The notes under the pieces were generated by a model. That model saw only the letters and a list, made by a program, of their open reading frames with translations, ran no database searches and had not been told where the DNA came from. From positions 56,584 to 120,583 of the forward strand of contig JAGQRH010000011.1 of assembly GCA_020425605.1 (NCBI GenBank): a DNA stretch of 64,000 bases, written 5' to 3'. Below are positions 24,373 to 33,936 of the stretch, piece by piece. Positions within the stretch are counted from its first letter, which is position 1, and the number at the start of each line of letters is the position of its first letter. This DNA comes from Planctomycetota bacterium (GTDB lineage: Bacteria > Planctomycetota > UBA8742 > UBA2392). Made by a program: the position numbers and the translations under genes.

Positions 24373-26208
24373 CTAGCTGGATTCGGTACCGGCTTCCGGC
24401 TCCGGTTCGGGCTCGGGTTTGCTTCGGGGTCGGGGCGACAGCAGGACGACTTCGGTTACGCCCTTCCAGTCGCCGCTCGCGGGCTCAACACTCTTGCTCC
24501 GCCGCACCAGCAGCGGCATCTCGCCTGCGCGGCGAATGACTGTCTTGCCGTCCTCTTTCTCGGCTTCTTCACGCTTTCGGGTTTGAACCTCAAGACGGTC
24601 CTCCTCAAGCATCGCAGCCAGCAATGCGACGTCGAACTTGCGCCCGCACATGGTGTGTGCGCCGGCTGCCTCCACCATCTCGTCAGTCACACCGCCCTTG
24701 CCGCCGCCGAGAGCAAGCCACGCCTGAATATGCGGCGCAAGGCGTTTCGCGGTCTGCACGAACAGCAGGTTGATCTCGTCGTTGGCGGTCACCGCAATGA
24801 CGCCCTTGCGCGTCTCAACCCCGCCGCGCAGCAACGTGTTGATCTCCAGCCCGTTGGCCTGCATCACGGGCAGCCCGGCCATCTCCGCGTGCGCTACTTC
24901 TTCGCGATTGCGGTCGATCAGCAGCACTTCTTCACCGGCTGCCTTCAGCGCCGCTGCCAGCGCGCGCGCAACCGAGTTCGCACCAAAAATCAGCCAACCC
25001 TGGTTGGTCTTGGCCAGGACCTTGAGCAGCCTGCCGACCGGCCTTCCCGTCAGGCCGGATAGCAGGACGGTCAGCACGATGCACGCAAACACGACGGCTC
25101 GGAACTCGGTGCCCTCGTGGGCGCCGGTCGCGGCAAGCTCCGTTGCAAACAGCGAAGCCACTGCCGCCGCGACAATCCCTCGCGGGCCGATCCATGACAC
25201 GAACAGGCGCTGACGAATGTTCAGGCCGGAGCCGATGGTTGAAAGCAGCACCGCCGCCGGGCGCACCACGAACACCAGACAGGCCGCAACGGCCAGCGCG
25301 CGGCCGGCCAGCCCGGAAAGCTCCGCCATCCGGACGTTCGCGGCAAGCAGCACGAACAGCAGCCCGATGAACAGGATGCTGAGCTCTTCCTTGAACTCGA
25401 TCAGTTCTTCCTGCTTCTCCCCGCCGAGGAAGCCGACTACCAGGCCCGCGATCACGGCCGCCAGCACCCCGGACTCTTCCGCGAACGCGTTCGACAACTG
25501 GAATGCCAGAATCACCAGCGCCAGCGTGGCTACGCGATCAAGGTGCTGCTGTGCCAGCGATTTCCAGCGGCCCACGCCGACAATCAGCAGCCCGGCCGCC
25601 CCTCCGACCACCCCGCCCGCGAGGACCTTCTCACCCAGCTCAAGTGCCGCGCGCCCGAAGGACGACGCCACCGGGTGCAGCGCAATCCCGAACACGGCCG
25701 TCGCCAGCACGGCGCCCACCGCGTCGCCCAGCACACCCTCGGCGGCGAGCACGGTGGCGACCGTCTTCTCGGCCTTGATGCGGCGCAGCAGCGGGGCAAT
25801 CACCGTCGGCCCGGTGACGATCAGCAGCGCGCCGAACAGCGCGGCGATCTCGATCCGCCAGTGCATGATGAAGTAGGCGACAGCAGCCGCGCCGCCCGCG
25901 GCGATCAGCGCGCCGATACTGATCAGGCGGCGCACCGGCTTGCCCGTGCGTTTCAGGCGCCGCGGGTTCAGTGACAGCGCGCCCTCAAACAGGATTACCG
26001 AAACGCAGAAGCCGACGACCACCTGCAGCCAATCACCGAGCACATCCGGGCGCACGGCATTGGCGACATCCGGCCCAAGCACCACGCCCGCAGCCAGAGC
26101 CAGCAGGATGCCGGGAATGCGCAACGTCGCACCAAGCGCCAGCGAGGCCATCCCGGCCGCCATTGCAAGCGCGAGTGTCAATGCAGGTGAGTTGAAAATG
26201 TCAGGCAT
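24373..26208 (-). CDS. Cation/proton antiporter (CPA family) with RCK/TrkA-N domain
   Basis: 611 aa from ATG 26208 (MPDIFNSPALTLALAMAAG); the longer frame reads through a low-confidence N-terminus. The first 400 residues form 11-13 membrane helices with the NhaP/CPA hallmark WIGPRGIVAAAVASLFA. A nucleotide-binding RCK-type domain follows (GWLIFGANSVARALAAAL, then EEVLLIDRN). The C-terminus ends in a Pro-Glu repeat (PEPEPEPE). It exchanges Na+ or K+ for H+ across the inner membrane with NAD(H)-type regulation, inferred from family. Single gene, divergent from the DUF3592-like pair. Confidence 0.9.
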   Translation of the reverse strand: MPDIFNSPALTLALAMAAGMASLALGATLRIPGILLALAAGVVLGPDVANAVRPDVLGDWLQVVVGFCVSVILFEGALSLNPRRLKRTGKPVRRLISIGALIAAGGAAAVAYFIMHWRIEIAALFGALLIVTGPTVIAPLLRRIKAEKTVATVLAAEGVLGDAVGAVLATAVFGIALHPVASSFGRAALELGEKVLAGGVVGGAAGLLIVGVGRWKSLAQQHLDRVATLALVILAFQLSNAFAEESGVLAAVIAGLVVGFLGGEKQEELIEFKEELSILFIGLLFVLLAANVRMAELSGLAGRALAVAACLVFVVRPAAVLLSTIGSGLNIRQRLFVSWIGPRGIVAAAVASLFATELAATGAHEGTEFRAVVFACIVLTVLLSGLTGRPVGRLLKVLAKTNQGWLIFGANSVARALAAALKAAGEEVLLIDRNREEVAHAEMAGLPVMQANGLEINTLLRGGVETRKGVIAVTANDEINLLFVQTAKRLAPHIQAWLALGGGKGGVTDEMVEAAGAHTMCGRKFDVALLAAMLEEDRLEVQTRKREEAEKEDGKTVIRRAGEMPLLVRRSKSVEPASGDWKGVTEVVLLSPRPRSKPEPEPEPEAGTESS

Positions 26209-26341
26209 CGGCGCAGGTTTTAGCCAATCAAGACACGAACACCTAGTGCGTCCGGGTGCAGGCGACGCAATAGATGCCAAGCGTTCCACCAAACAATGGG
26301 CTCTGGCAACCCGCCACTCAATCCAAGTAGACTCCACCGCA

Positions 26342-27076
26342 ATGGAGTCCGACTCGATAAAGGACGTCACGGAAGCAGAGGGGCTTGCAAAGCTCGGTGT
26401 GGCCTCAGTTGTAGAGGCAGCCAAGCACTACAAGCAGCGGATCTCGCAGGCTCCGCCACTTCACAACAATCAAATGCCGCGGAGGATCTCTGACTCAGCG
26501 AAACTCGGCGCGTGTGGCGGCAACTTCTTTGGTTGGGTAGGCAGCGCTTGGCTGTCGATTGCGCTAATGATGTTGGTTCTCGCCGCCGCTGGTGAAACCG
26601 AAGAGCTCGGCCTGCTAATTGTCTTTCTAGCCTTCTTCGTAGTGATGGGGCTTATCATCTTGTCCATCGCGTTCAAACGCGGGCTGCGTAGCATTCGCAT
26701 CGTCCGCAACGGGCTACTGACTTGGGCAGTTGTAACGGACGTTGAGACCAAAATTGAACGGAGTACAGGCGGCCGAACGCCGAACACCATCGAGTATCAC
26801 GTCTCATTCATCTACCACAATTACGAGCGGCTTTTCTTCGCGAAGGCCAACGTGTCCCGACATCAGCCAATAACGGATCAGGCGACGGAACTCCTGCTCT
26901 TCAGCCAGGACGATCCAGAACACGTTGAGTTCGCGGACCTCTTGCCCGGAGGGCTTCGCATTGACACGACAGGCCGTGTTCACGAGTCCGGATTCCATAC
27001 GCTGCTCGGGTTGGTTCCGTTCCTGATGATTCCCGCAGGTCCCATCGTCGGCGCGATTCTGATGGGCATGAACTAG
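26342..27076 (+). CDS. DUF3592-like membrane protein, AT-richer paralogue
   Basis: 244 aa from ATG 26342; the longer frame upstream is the shadow of the antiporter gene. Two adjacent helices (about 60-105: WLSIALMMLVLAAAG, LLIVFLAFFVVMGLIILSIAF) precede a small beta domain (GLLTWAVVTDVETKIERSTGG ... EYHVSFIYHNY) typical of DUF3592-like proteins, then FADLLPGGLRID and a final hydrophobic hairpin. It is clearly paralogous to the next gene. By eye its base composition is less GC-rich than that paralogue. TAGACT lies 8 nt before the ATG. Confidence 0.75.
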   Translation: MESDSIKDVTEAEGLAKLGVASVVEAAKHYKQRISQAPPLHNNQMPRRISDSAKLGACGGNFFGWVGSAWLSIALMMLVLAAAGETEELGLLIVFLAFFVVMGLIILSIAFKRGLRSIRIVRNGLLTWAVVTDVETKIERSTGGRTPNTIEYHVSFIYHNYERLFFAKANVSRHQPITDQATELLLFSQDDPEHVEFADLLPGGLRIDTTGRVHESGFHTLLGLVPFLMIPAGPIVGAILMGMN

Positions 27077-27190
27077 GGCAACGCCGACATCACCGCGCGT
27101 GGGCGCCGCCTCATGACCTGCCGGGGTGGCCTCACTGCTCTGCGCCTGCGGGCCGGCGGGTATGATCGAAGTGCAGATAGACCGTACGTA

Positions 27191-27937
27191 ATGGGGCTGC
27201 GTCCGAAATCTGTAGCAGCGGCCGTTGGGCTGGCGACGCTTGGCGCGAGTGCCGCCGAAGCCGACGCACGCTATGAGCAGGCACTGCAGCGCGCTCCGCT
27301 GCTGGCGCAGGGCAATGTGCCGCGAAGAGTCTCGCTCGTCGGGCACCTTGCCGCCTGCGGCGGCCACTTCATCGGCTGGTTTGGCGCTGGCTGGCTTTCG
27401 TTCTCGGCGATGATGTCGGTGCCGGCACTGGCGTTCACAGACTCGCTGGGAATCCTGCCGGTCCTTTTCGTCGGGCTGTTCGTTTCGATCGGGCTGCTGC
27501 TGGTCTACTTCGCGATCAAGCGGGGGCTTGCGGCCGTGCGGATCGTGAAGAATGGCGCGCTCACGTGGGCGGTCATCACGAACACGGAGCGCAAGGTCAG
27601 CACCAGCCGCGACTCGGACGGCAACACCACTACGTCGGTCAGCTACGACGTCAGCTTCATGTACCGTACGCCGGATGGCGTAATGCGCTTCGGCGAATGG
27701 AACCTGCAACGCCCGGACGCCATCGTCGACGAGCCGTGCGAGTTGCTGCTGTATGACCCGGAAGATCCAACCATCGTGGAGTTCGCCGACCTACTTCCCG
27801 GCGGGCTGCGCATCGACAGCCAGGGCAACGCGACGGAATCCGTGCGCCACAACATGATAGGGCTGATCCCGTTCGGCATCCTGCTGATCGGGCCGATCTT
27901 TGGCGCGCTGATGCTGCTGGGATTCCTTACGGGATAG
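27191..27937 (+). CDS. DUF3592-like membrane protein, GC-richer paralogue
   Basis: 248 aa from ATG 27191. Same architecture as the upstream copy: helical N-terminus, two membrane helices (WLSFSAMMSVPALAF, VLFVGLFVSIGLLLVYF), the shared core KRGLAAVRIVKNGALTWAVIT against KRGLRSIRIVRNGLLTWAVVT (given in overlapping pieces), FADLLPGGLRIDSQG and a C-terminal hydrophobic hairpin. Function unknown; DUF3592 proteins are found in varied membrane contexts. The gap between the two is 114 nt. Confidence 0.77.
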   Translation: MGLRPKSVAAAVGLATLGASAAEADARYEQALQRAPLLAQGNVPRRVSLVGHLAACGGHFIGWFGAGWLSFSAMMSVPALAFTDSLGILPVLFVGLFVSIGLLLVYFAIKRGLAAVRIVKNGALTWAVITNTERKVSTSRDSDGNTTTSVSYDVSFMYRTPDGVMRFGEWNLQRPDAIVDEPCELLLYDPEDPTIVEFADLLPGGLRIDSQGNATESVRHNMIGLIPFGILLIGPIFGALMLLGFLTG

Positions 27938-27996
27938 GGTTCCACGCACATCCTGCGCGTGAACCGAACTATCTGCCGCAAGCTGATGCCCCGCGG

Positions 27997-29547
27997 CTAT
28001 TCCTTGTCGCGGAGGACCTTCTCGGGTGACGGCGCAGCGCCCTTCTTGTAGTTGCCGCTGTCGGCGCGCTCGTATGGGACCTTGGCGTCGAGCTTGGCCT
28101 GCTGGCCCTTGGCCTTCTGCTTGTCCTGTACGTGCTTGGGCGGGAGCCAGTTGCCCAGCTCGTCGAAGCTGCCTTCGGCCTGTGCTTTCTCGGCCATGGT
28201 TACGCGGCGCTTCTTGCGGTCGTCGGACATGGGCATGTCTTTCAGATCGGCCGGGGCGCGTTCGCCGAGGTCCGTAAAATTGTCCATACGCACGGCGCAC
28301 AGGTCGCCGCACATGGTGCAGACGTCGCTGTCGTAGTCTTCGCTGGTCTGGCGGAACTTGCGCGCCTCAACCGGGTCGATGGCGCAGGCGAACATGGTTT
28401 CCCAGTCCAGCTTCTTGCGCGCCTCGGACATTCGGTCGTTGATGCGCTTGGCGTACGGCACGCCCTTGGCGAGATCGCCGCTCTGGGCCGCGATGCGCGT
28501 GGCGATTACACCCTGGCGCACGTCGTCGGCGTTCGGAAGGCGCAGATGCTCGGCCGGCGTGACGTAGCACAGCATGTCCGCGCCGGCCGCGCTGCAGACT
28601 GCGCCGCCGATCGCGCCGGTGATGTGGTCGTAGCCCGCGCCGGTGTCGATGGTGAGCGGGCCGAGCACGTAGAACGGCGCGCCATGGCAGATGCTCTTTT
28701 GCAGCTTGACGTTGGCGGCGATCTGGCCGAGCGGCACGTGGCCGGGACCTTCAATCATCACCTGCACGCCCTTGGCCCATGCGCGTTTCGTGAGTTCGCC
28801 GAGGATCAGCAGTTCCTGAATCTGCGCCGCGTCGGTTGCATCGCCGGTGCCGCCCGGACGCAGTGAGTCGCCAAGGCTGAATGTCATGTCGTACTTCGCC
28901 GCGATCTCGCACAACTCGTCGAAGTACTCGAACAGCGGATTCTCATTGCCGGTTGCGCGCATCCAGGCCGCGTGCACACTGCCGCCCTTGCTCACGATGC
29001 CGACGATGCGCTGCCGCCCGTCGACGTATTTCAAGGTCTGGCGCGTGATGCCGCAGTGGACGGTGATGTAGTCCACGCCCTGCTGGCCCTGCTTGTCGAT
29101 TTCGTCCAGCAGGCGACGCGCGGTGAAGTCCTTAAACCCCTGCCCCTTCATGATGTTGTCGGACATCGCGCCGTAGATCGGCACGGTCCCCACCATGATG
29201 CTGCTGTTCTTGATCACGCTCTCGCGGATGTGGTCAAGGTCCTGGTAGCCGCTGCTCAAATCCATCACGCTGTCGCTGCCGAATTCGATGGCGACCTTCA
29301 GCTTCTCGAGTTCTTCCTCGAGCTTGCCGTGGTCGCTGCTGATGCCGATATTGGCGTTGACCTTGGTCTTGGTGCGACGCCCGATGGCCCGCGGCGCGAA
29401 GTCGTGGTTGTGGTTCTTCGGGATGACGAGGTGGCCCTGCGCGATCAGCCCGCGCACTTCCTCGGGCGTGAGCTCTTCCTGCTCCGCCACGTAGGCCATT
29501 TCGTCGGTGATCTTGCCATCACGCGCAAACTGCAGCTGGGTAGGCAT
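27997..29547 (-). CDS. thiC: Phosphomethylpyrimidine synthase (thiamine biosynthesis)
   Basis: 516 aa from ATG 29547 (MPTQLQFARDG, AGGA upstream). This radical-SAM enzyme converts AIR to HMP-phosphate. Hallmarks: KVNANIGISSDHG, MDLSSG, MIEGPGHVPL, YVLGPLTIDTGAGYDHITGAIGGA, and a C-terminal cluster motif. The cluster motif reads CTMCGDLC, i.e. C-x2-C-x3-C, one residue shorter than the C-x2-C-x4-C of E. coli ThiC. After it comes a charged extension of about 100 residues (ERAPADLKDMPMSDDRKKRR to the end). No TPP riboswitch is visible in the short upstream gap, where another gene diverges. Confidence 0.94.
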   Translation of the reverse strand: MPTQLQFARDGKITDEMAYVAEQEELTPEEVRGLIAQGHLVIPKNHNHDFAPRAIGRRTKTKVNANIGISSDHGKLEEELEKLKVAIEFGSDSVMDLSSGYQDLDHIRESVIKNSSIMVGTVPIYGAMSDNIMKGQGFKDFTARRLLDEIDKQGQQGVDYITVHCGITRQTLKYVDGRQRIVGIVSKGGSVHAAWMRATGNENPLFEYFDELCEIAAKYDMTFSLGDSLRPGGTGDATDAAQIQELLILGELTKRAWAKGVQVMIEGPGHVPLGQIAANVKLQKSICHGAPFYVLGPLTIDTGAGYDHITGAIGGAVCSAAGADMLCYVTPAEHLRLPNADDVRQGVIATRIAAQSGDLAKGVPYAKRINDRMSEARKKLDWETMFACAIDPVEARKFRQTSEDYDSDVCTMCGDLCAVRMDNFTDLGERAPADLKDMPMSDDRKKRRVTMAEKAQAEGSFDELGNWLPPKHVQDKQKAKGQQAKLDAKVPYERADSGNYKKGAAPSPEKVLRDKE

Positions 29548-29615
29548 GTTCGTCCTGTTTGCTGGTAACTTTGCCCGATCGGCGCGCAGGATAGTAGAAG
29601 GGCCTACCTTCACCA

Positions 29616-30113
29616 GTGGGGGTCAACGTCATGGATGCCGTGCAAGCACTGTTGTTGTCATTCGACGACGCCTGGAAAGACCCGTATGAGAGCCTGACCG
29701 ACGCCTGTCGGGATCTCAGCGAAGTGGAAGCCGTCTGGCAGCCGCCGGCCTATGAGTGCGAGCCTAACGACGAAGGCGTAGGCAGGCCGGGCAGTATCCT
29801 CTGGCACCTGAACCATCTCGAATTCTGCCACCGTCATTACATTGAGACGCTGAACGCGCGCGACCCCGACAACTCACCGGATACACAACTGCCGGGCGAG
29901 CTGCCGTTGAAGGACGCGCTGGCGGCGCTCAACGACACCACCAATAAGTTGCGCGGCGTGGTGGCCGACCTGGCGCCCGACGACCTGACCCAAATGGTGA
30001 GGCCCGGACACAACACGGCCCAGTTCATTGCCATGTTCACGAGGCACATGACTTGGCACGCCTCGCAGATCAAGCAGACGCGCCGCCTGCATGCCCACGG
30101 CCCGATGGGCTAG
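29616..30113 (+). CDS. DinB-family protein
   Basis: 165 aa from GTG 29616, with ATG 29631 as the alternative. TACCTT ends 5 nt before the GTG and GGGGG precedes the ATG, so both are possible. A DinB-type helical bundle is suggested by SILWHLNHLEFCHRHYIETL and FTRHMTWHASQIKQTRRL, with His residues in the spacing used for metal binding. DinB-like enzymes use a metal for thiol transfer or related chemistry. It is convergent with pdxA and shares the CTAG stop overlap. It is more typical of the family than the pair at 20656-21674. Confidence 0.8.
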   Translation: MGVNVMDAVQALLLSFDDAWKDPYESLTDACRDLSEVEAVWQPPAYECEPNDEGVGRPGSILWHLNHLEFCHRHYIETLNARDPDNSPDTQLPGELPLKDALAALNDTTNKLRGVVADLAPDDLTQMVRPGHNTAQFIAMFTRHMTWHASQIKQTRRLHAHGPMG

Positions 30114-31216
30114 GCGCGAGCGTAGGTTTCCTCACGGCGGCATGAGACTTCGTGGGCCATGAGGATGGCGGCGTGCATGGCGTGTTCGTTGGCCATGTAT
30201 TTGCCGGCGATATCGAAGGCAGTCCCATGGTCGGGGCTGGTTCGCACAATCGGCAGCCCGAGCGTGGTGTTCACCCCCTCGAAGAAGCCCAGGGTCTTTA
30301 CGGGGATCAGCCCTTGATCGTGATACATGGCGACCACCGCGTCGTAGCGGCCTTCACGGGCAAACGCGAACACGCTGTCGGCTGACAGCGGGCCCTCGAT
30401 CTCGACGTCTTTGCTGCGAGCGGCGCGGATTGCGGGCTCGATCACCTTGCGCTCCTCATTGCCGAAGCGCCCGTTCTCGCCTGCGTGCGGATTCAGCCCG
30501 CATACGGCGATGCGCGGCTTGGCGATGCCAAAGTCGTCGCGAAGCGCTTGCGCGGTAACTTCGATCGTGTGCCTGAGATCCTTGCGATTGAGCAGCCTCG
30601 GTACCTTCGCCAGCGGAACATGAATCGTCGCCAGCGAGACCCGCAGCCCCCCGCCGATCAGCATCATCACCGGTTGCTTGACGTCGCACGCCTGGGCAAA
30701 GAACTCGGTCTGGCCGGGGAACGGAAATGCTTCCTTCGGCATCGTGTCCTTGCAGATCGGCCCCGTGCACACGGCGTCACTGATCTCTTCCGCCAGCATC
30801 TCAATGGCACAGGCGAGATACGTTGCCGCACGCTCACCGGCCAGCTCAGTGGGCTTGCCGGGCTGGATGGAATCCTGGTCCTTGAAGCCGCAGTCGACGA
30901 AGATCGGTCGCCAGGGCTTGTCGTCTTCCGGCATCAGGTGGCTGAGCAGATAACCCAGGTCTTCCATGAAGTCGTCGACCGGCACGATGTTGTAGGTGTG
31001 CATCGCGCTCGGTTTCTCAAGATGCAGGGCGTACAGGTGCGCGTCCCCCACCACGACGATCGGGCGATCATGCAGGATCTCTTTCTTGCGCTGGATCTTC
31101 TTGATCGCCTTGTGTGCGACCTCGGAGCCGATACCCGCCGGGTCGCCGGCCGTTATCACCAGCGGCGCCGGCGCTTCCAGCGTGTCGTATTCACCGGTTT
31201 CTTCGGGCTCGCTCAA
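30110..31216 (-). CDS. pdxA: 4-hydroxythreonine-4-phosphate dehydrogenase
   Basis: 368 aa, the pyridoxal-phosphate pathway dehydrogenase. Family motifs: VITAGDPAGIGSEVAHKAI near the N-terminus, FPFPGQTEFFA, GLNPHAGENGRFGNEE (metal/substrate His) and MYHDQGLIPVKTLGF followed by RTSPDHGTAFDIAG. It is slightly longer than E. coli PdxA (329 aa) through an acidic N-terminus and an insertion around residues 60-95. The start overlaps the stop of the 885-aa VWA gene by ATGA, so its translation is coupled to that gene, an unusual pairing. Confidence 0.95.
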   Translation of the reverse strand: MSEPEETGEYDTLEAPAPLVITAGDPAGIGSEVAHKAIKKIQRKKEILHDRPIVVVGDAHLYALHLEKPSAMHTYNIVPVDDFMEDLGYLLSHLMPEDDKPWRPIFVDCGFKDQDSIQPGKPTELAGERAATYLACAIEMLAEEISDAVCTGPICKDTMPKEAFPFPGQTEFFAQACDVKQPVMMLIGGGLRVSLATIHVPLAKVPRLLNRKDLRHTIEVTAQALRDDFGIAKPRIAVCGLNPHAGENGRFGNEERKVIEPAIRAARSKDVEIEGPLSADSVFAFAREGRYDAVVAMYHDQGLIPVKTLGFFEGVNTTLGLPIVRTSPDHGTAFDIAGKYMANEHAMHAAILMAHEVSCRREETYARA

Positions 31217-33870
31217 CTGCGTCTCCGGACCAACCGCTCGATCGGCATCAGCAGCATGACCAGCGTGAGAAGATACAGCACCGGAAGAGTCGCTTCACGC
31301 GATTGTGATGTGACTTCTGGCGGGCGTTCGACGAGCGGCGGAATCTGGCTGGCCGTGTCCTCGGCAAACTGGTGCGACTCAATCGGTGGGGTCTCGGCCA
31401 CATAGACGTCGCCGATGCCTCGCTCCTCCGAGTCTTCGCTGTTGCTGACGCGCTCAATCACTTCGCCGGGGCCAAGTGGCAGCTTTCCGAGAAGCCGGTC
31501 GTCCTTGAGTTCCAGCGGGACGTCACCGTTGGCGGTTCGCAGCAGGTAGCTTGCGTCGGGGATCGGGTCGAGGATATGGATGCCATCCGGTGTCGCAGCA
31601 CCGAGCAGGCGCACGTCTGGCACCTCGCGCGGCAGCAGCCAGCGCAGGCTGCCTGCGAAGATGCCTGGGAAGTCGCCCCAGCCGGTCAGCTCACCCAACG
31701 ACTGCGGGTCGGTACCCGCGCCCCAGAACGCAACTCGCCCAAGCCCGTAGCCCTTGAACGCCAGGACGGGCGTCGAATCGGCCTCGCTGGTCTCCGCGGC
31801 AAGCGCAACAGCGGCGCCTTCGCGGGCGTAGCTGCGCGCCACCCATGCGACCTTCGGCGCGGGTTTGGGCAATGCATCGGCACCGAACAACTGGGCACCA
31901 ACCGGCGCAAGTTGAAGCGGGAAAGTACCGGGCATGACATCGACCTTCGGCGGCTCTTCGCCGCGCTTGATCTCCTCTTCCAGTTTGCGGCGGCGTTTTT
32001 CTTCCTCGAGCTTCTTTTTGTCGTCGTAGGCCTCGAAGGCGAGGTCGACTGAATCCACGAAGATGACATTGGCTTTCTTCGCCGTCTCAGTATCGGCGGC
32101 GATGTAGGCGTAACTGCGTTTCGTGGCCAGTTCCGTCACGACCTTGCGCGCGGCGTCGCCCTCGACGCTGCTTGAATCAAAGCCGGTCCCGATTCCGATC
32201 GTGATGACATTGATGTCGTTGGCGATCGCCTTCTGGCGCAGGTCGGAGTGCTTGAGCCCTGCCAGAGTATTCTCGGGCCGGTCGCCGCCGTCCGTGAGCA
32301 TCACGATCATCTTGACCGCACTCTTCTCGTCCTTCATGACATCCAGGACACTATCCATCGCGGCATAGATGTCCGTGTTGTAGCCCTGTGCGTCAAAGTC
32401 GCTCATCTTGACCTGCGAAAGCTCGTCGCCTATGCGGGTCAGGTCGCGTGCAATCTGGTCGCGCTGAAACTTGTAGGCCGGCGCCATCCCGTAAACCCAT
32501 TCCTGCTTCAGCGTGAACGCCACGACGCCTACACGTGTGGCGATTGCTTCGCTGGTCTTGTCCGCGGCCTCGCGACGCCCGCCGTTGTCCACGAGGTTCA
32601 GGCTTTCGGCGACACCTTTGCTTGCCACGCTCCAGCGCGTGGGGCCATTCGTGCCGATCGGGGTTGTCATGCTGAGCGAGCGGTCGATCACGAAACAGAT
32701 GCTGACCTTCGCGACTTCGACCTTGATGGGTTCTTCGACTACCGGAGGATTGTCCGGCGGCGGCTGTTTGCCTTCTTTCTGCAGAATCACCGGCAACATC
32801 TGGCGCGCGTAAACTGACATGTGCTCGGGCGCGACATATTTCGCCCCGTCGCCGGTGACGAACAGGCCGCCGCCGCGTGCAACAAAGCCCGCGAGTGAAT
32901 CGGCCTGGTGGGCGTTCACGCCTGTGGCCGCATCGAGCGCATTGAGGGCATCGACGCTGGTCAGCACCATTTCCACGGGCTTGCCATCGCGCTCAAGGTG
33001 GCGGTTGCGGAACTCGCGCACGCTGATGCGGGTAAACTGCATGTCCGGCGCAAGCTCTGCCGCGCGACGATAGCCGACATCATCCAGGCCAAGCGCAAGC
33101 ACCACTGGCGGCTCCCCCACCCGGAAGACATGACCCACGCGCTGAAGCTCATTGCCGTCTGCGTCGAGCAGGGTGGCCGCCAGCACATGACGCCCGGGAA
33201 GCTCGCTGCGGATCTCGACGGAGTTTTCGATCAGCTCCAGCGGCTCGCCATCAAGGGTTGCATCGACCCTCGCGGCGGGACCGGCAACCGTAAACTTCAC
33301 CTTGAACGGCTCGCCCGGTTTGACCTCGAGGGGCGCCTCGATCCCACGCAGCACCGGCACCGAGTCTGGTGAGCCCTCGCGCCACCCCTCGATCCGGCAC
33401 GGCACGCCAAGAGCCTGCAACGCATCGCGTACCGGCGCTGCCTTCGCCCTGAAGTCCGCGACAACCAGGGCACTCTCAGGCGGATGGCCCGCTGCCAGCG
33501 CATTCCGAACACGGTCTACGAATTCATCGGGAGCCTCGCTGAAAACATCCGGCCCACTCGGCACCCGGCCGGGACCGCCGCGACCTCCATTCGTGACGTA
33601 AAAGGTTTCGGCCCCGTCCATGAGCAGGGTCCACCGGCCGGCCGGCTCGAAGCGCGCTTCGCAGTTGACAGTGACGACCGGCCCCAGCAGCACAAGACCG
33701 AGCATTCCCAGGGCTCCAAGCCTCAATGCACCGGCGATCAGCCTGGTGCGCCGGTCGTGGCGACGCCCGATCAGCAGCGCGGCACAGGCAAGCAGGATTG
33801 CACACACCAGCAGCACCGGCAGGTTCTGCGGTGAGCCGAGCGATAAGGTATTCCAGTCTGGCCAGTCCAT
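31213..33870 (-). CDS. Large VWA membrane protein with amidotransferase-like region
   Basis: 885 aa. Two N-terminal helices (LPVLLVCAILLACAALLIG and AGALRLGALGMLGLVLLG) are followed by a beta-rich region and a GATase-like segment (SLAGFVARGGGLFVTGD). A full VWA domain then has its DxSxS site (CFVIDRSLSM, D396, S398, S400), with a long K/E-rich helix after it (KKKLEEEKRRRKLEEEI). A C-terminal membrane helix (LPVLYLLTLVMLLMPIERL) closes the protein. Architecture resembles the 1096-aa protein at 4686 but MoxR and DUF58 are not adjacent. It overlaps pdxA by 4 nt downstream and is divergent from asnS. Confidence 0.82.
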   Translation of the reverse strand: MDWPDWNTLSLGSPQNLPVLLVCAILLACAALLIGRRHDRRTRLIAGALRLGALGMLGLVLLGPVVTVNCEARFEPAGRWTLLMDGAETFYVTNGGRGGPGRVPSGPDVFSEAPDEFVDRVRNALAAGHPPESALVVADFRAKAAPVRDALQALGVPCRIEGWREGSPDSVPVLRGIEAPLEVKPGEPFKVKFTVAGPAARVDATLDGEPLELIENSVEIRSELPGRHVLAATLLDADGNELQRVGHVFRVGEPPVVLALGLDDVGYRRAAELAPDMQFTRISVREFRNRHLERDGKPVEMVLTSVDALNALDAATGVNAHQADSLAGFVARGGGLFVTGDGAKYVAPEHMSVYARQMLPVILQKEGKQPPPDNPPVVEEPIKVEVAKVSICFVIDRSLSMTTPIGTNGPTRWSVASKGVAESLNLVDNGGRREAADKTSEAIATRVGVVAFTLKQEWVYGMAPAYKFQRDQIARDLTRIGDELSQVKMSDFDAQGYNTDIYAAMDSVLDVMKDEKSAVKMIVMLTDGGDRPENTLAGLKHSDLRQKAIANDINVITIGIGTGFDSSSVEGDAARKVVTELATKRSYAYIAADTETAKKANVIFVDSVDLAFEAYDDKKKLEEEKRRRKLEEEIKRGEEPPKVDVMPGTFPLQLAPVGAQLFGADALPKPAPKVAWVARSYAREGAAVALAAETSEADSTPVLAFKGYGLGRVAFWGAGTDPQSLGELTGWGDFPGIFAGSLRWLLPREVPDVRLLGAATPDGIHILDPIPDASYLLRTANGDVPLELKDDRLLGKLPLGPGEVIERVSNSEDSEERGIGDVYVAETPPIESHQFAEDTASQIPPLVERPPEVTSQSREATLPVLYLLTLVMLLMPIERLVRRRS

Positions 33871-33936
33871 GCGTCCGCCGGTTGTAAGGCTTGATGCTCC
33901 CTTGCATAGTGCCCGCGTCTATCCACGGGACCCGCA

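Noticed and set aside
29548..29615. TPP riboswitch upstream of thiC
   Set aside because: The gap is only 68 nt and lacks the conserved CUGAGA and ACCUGA elements.
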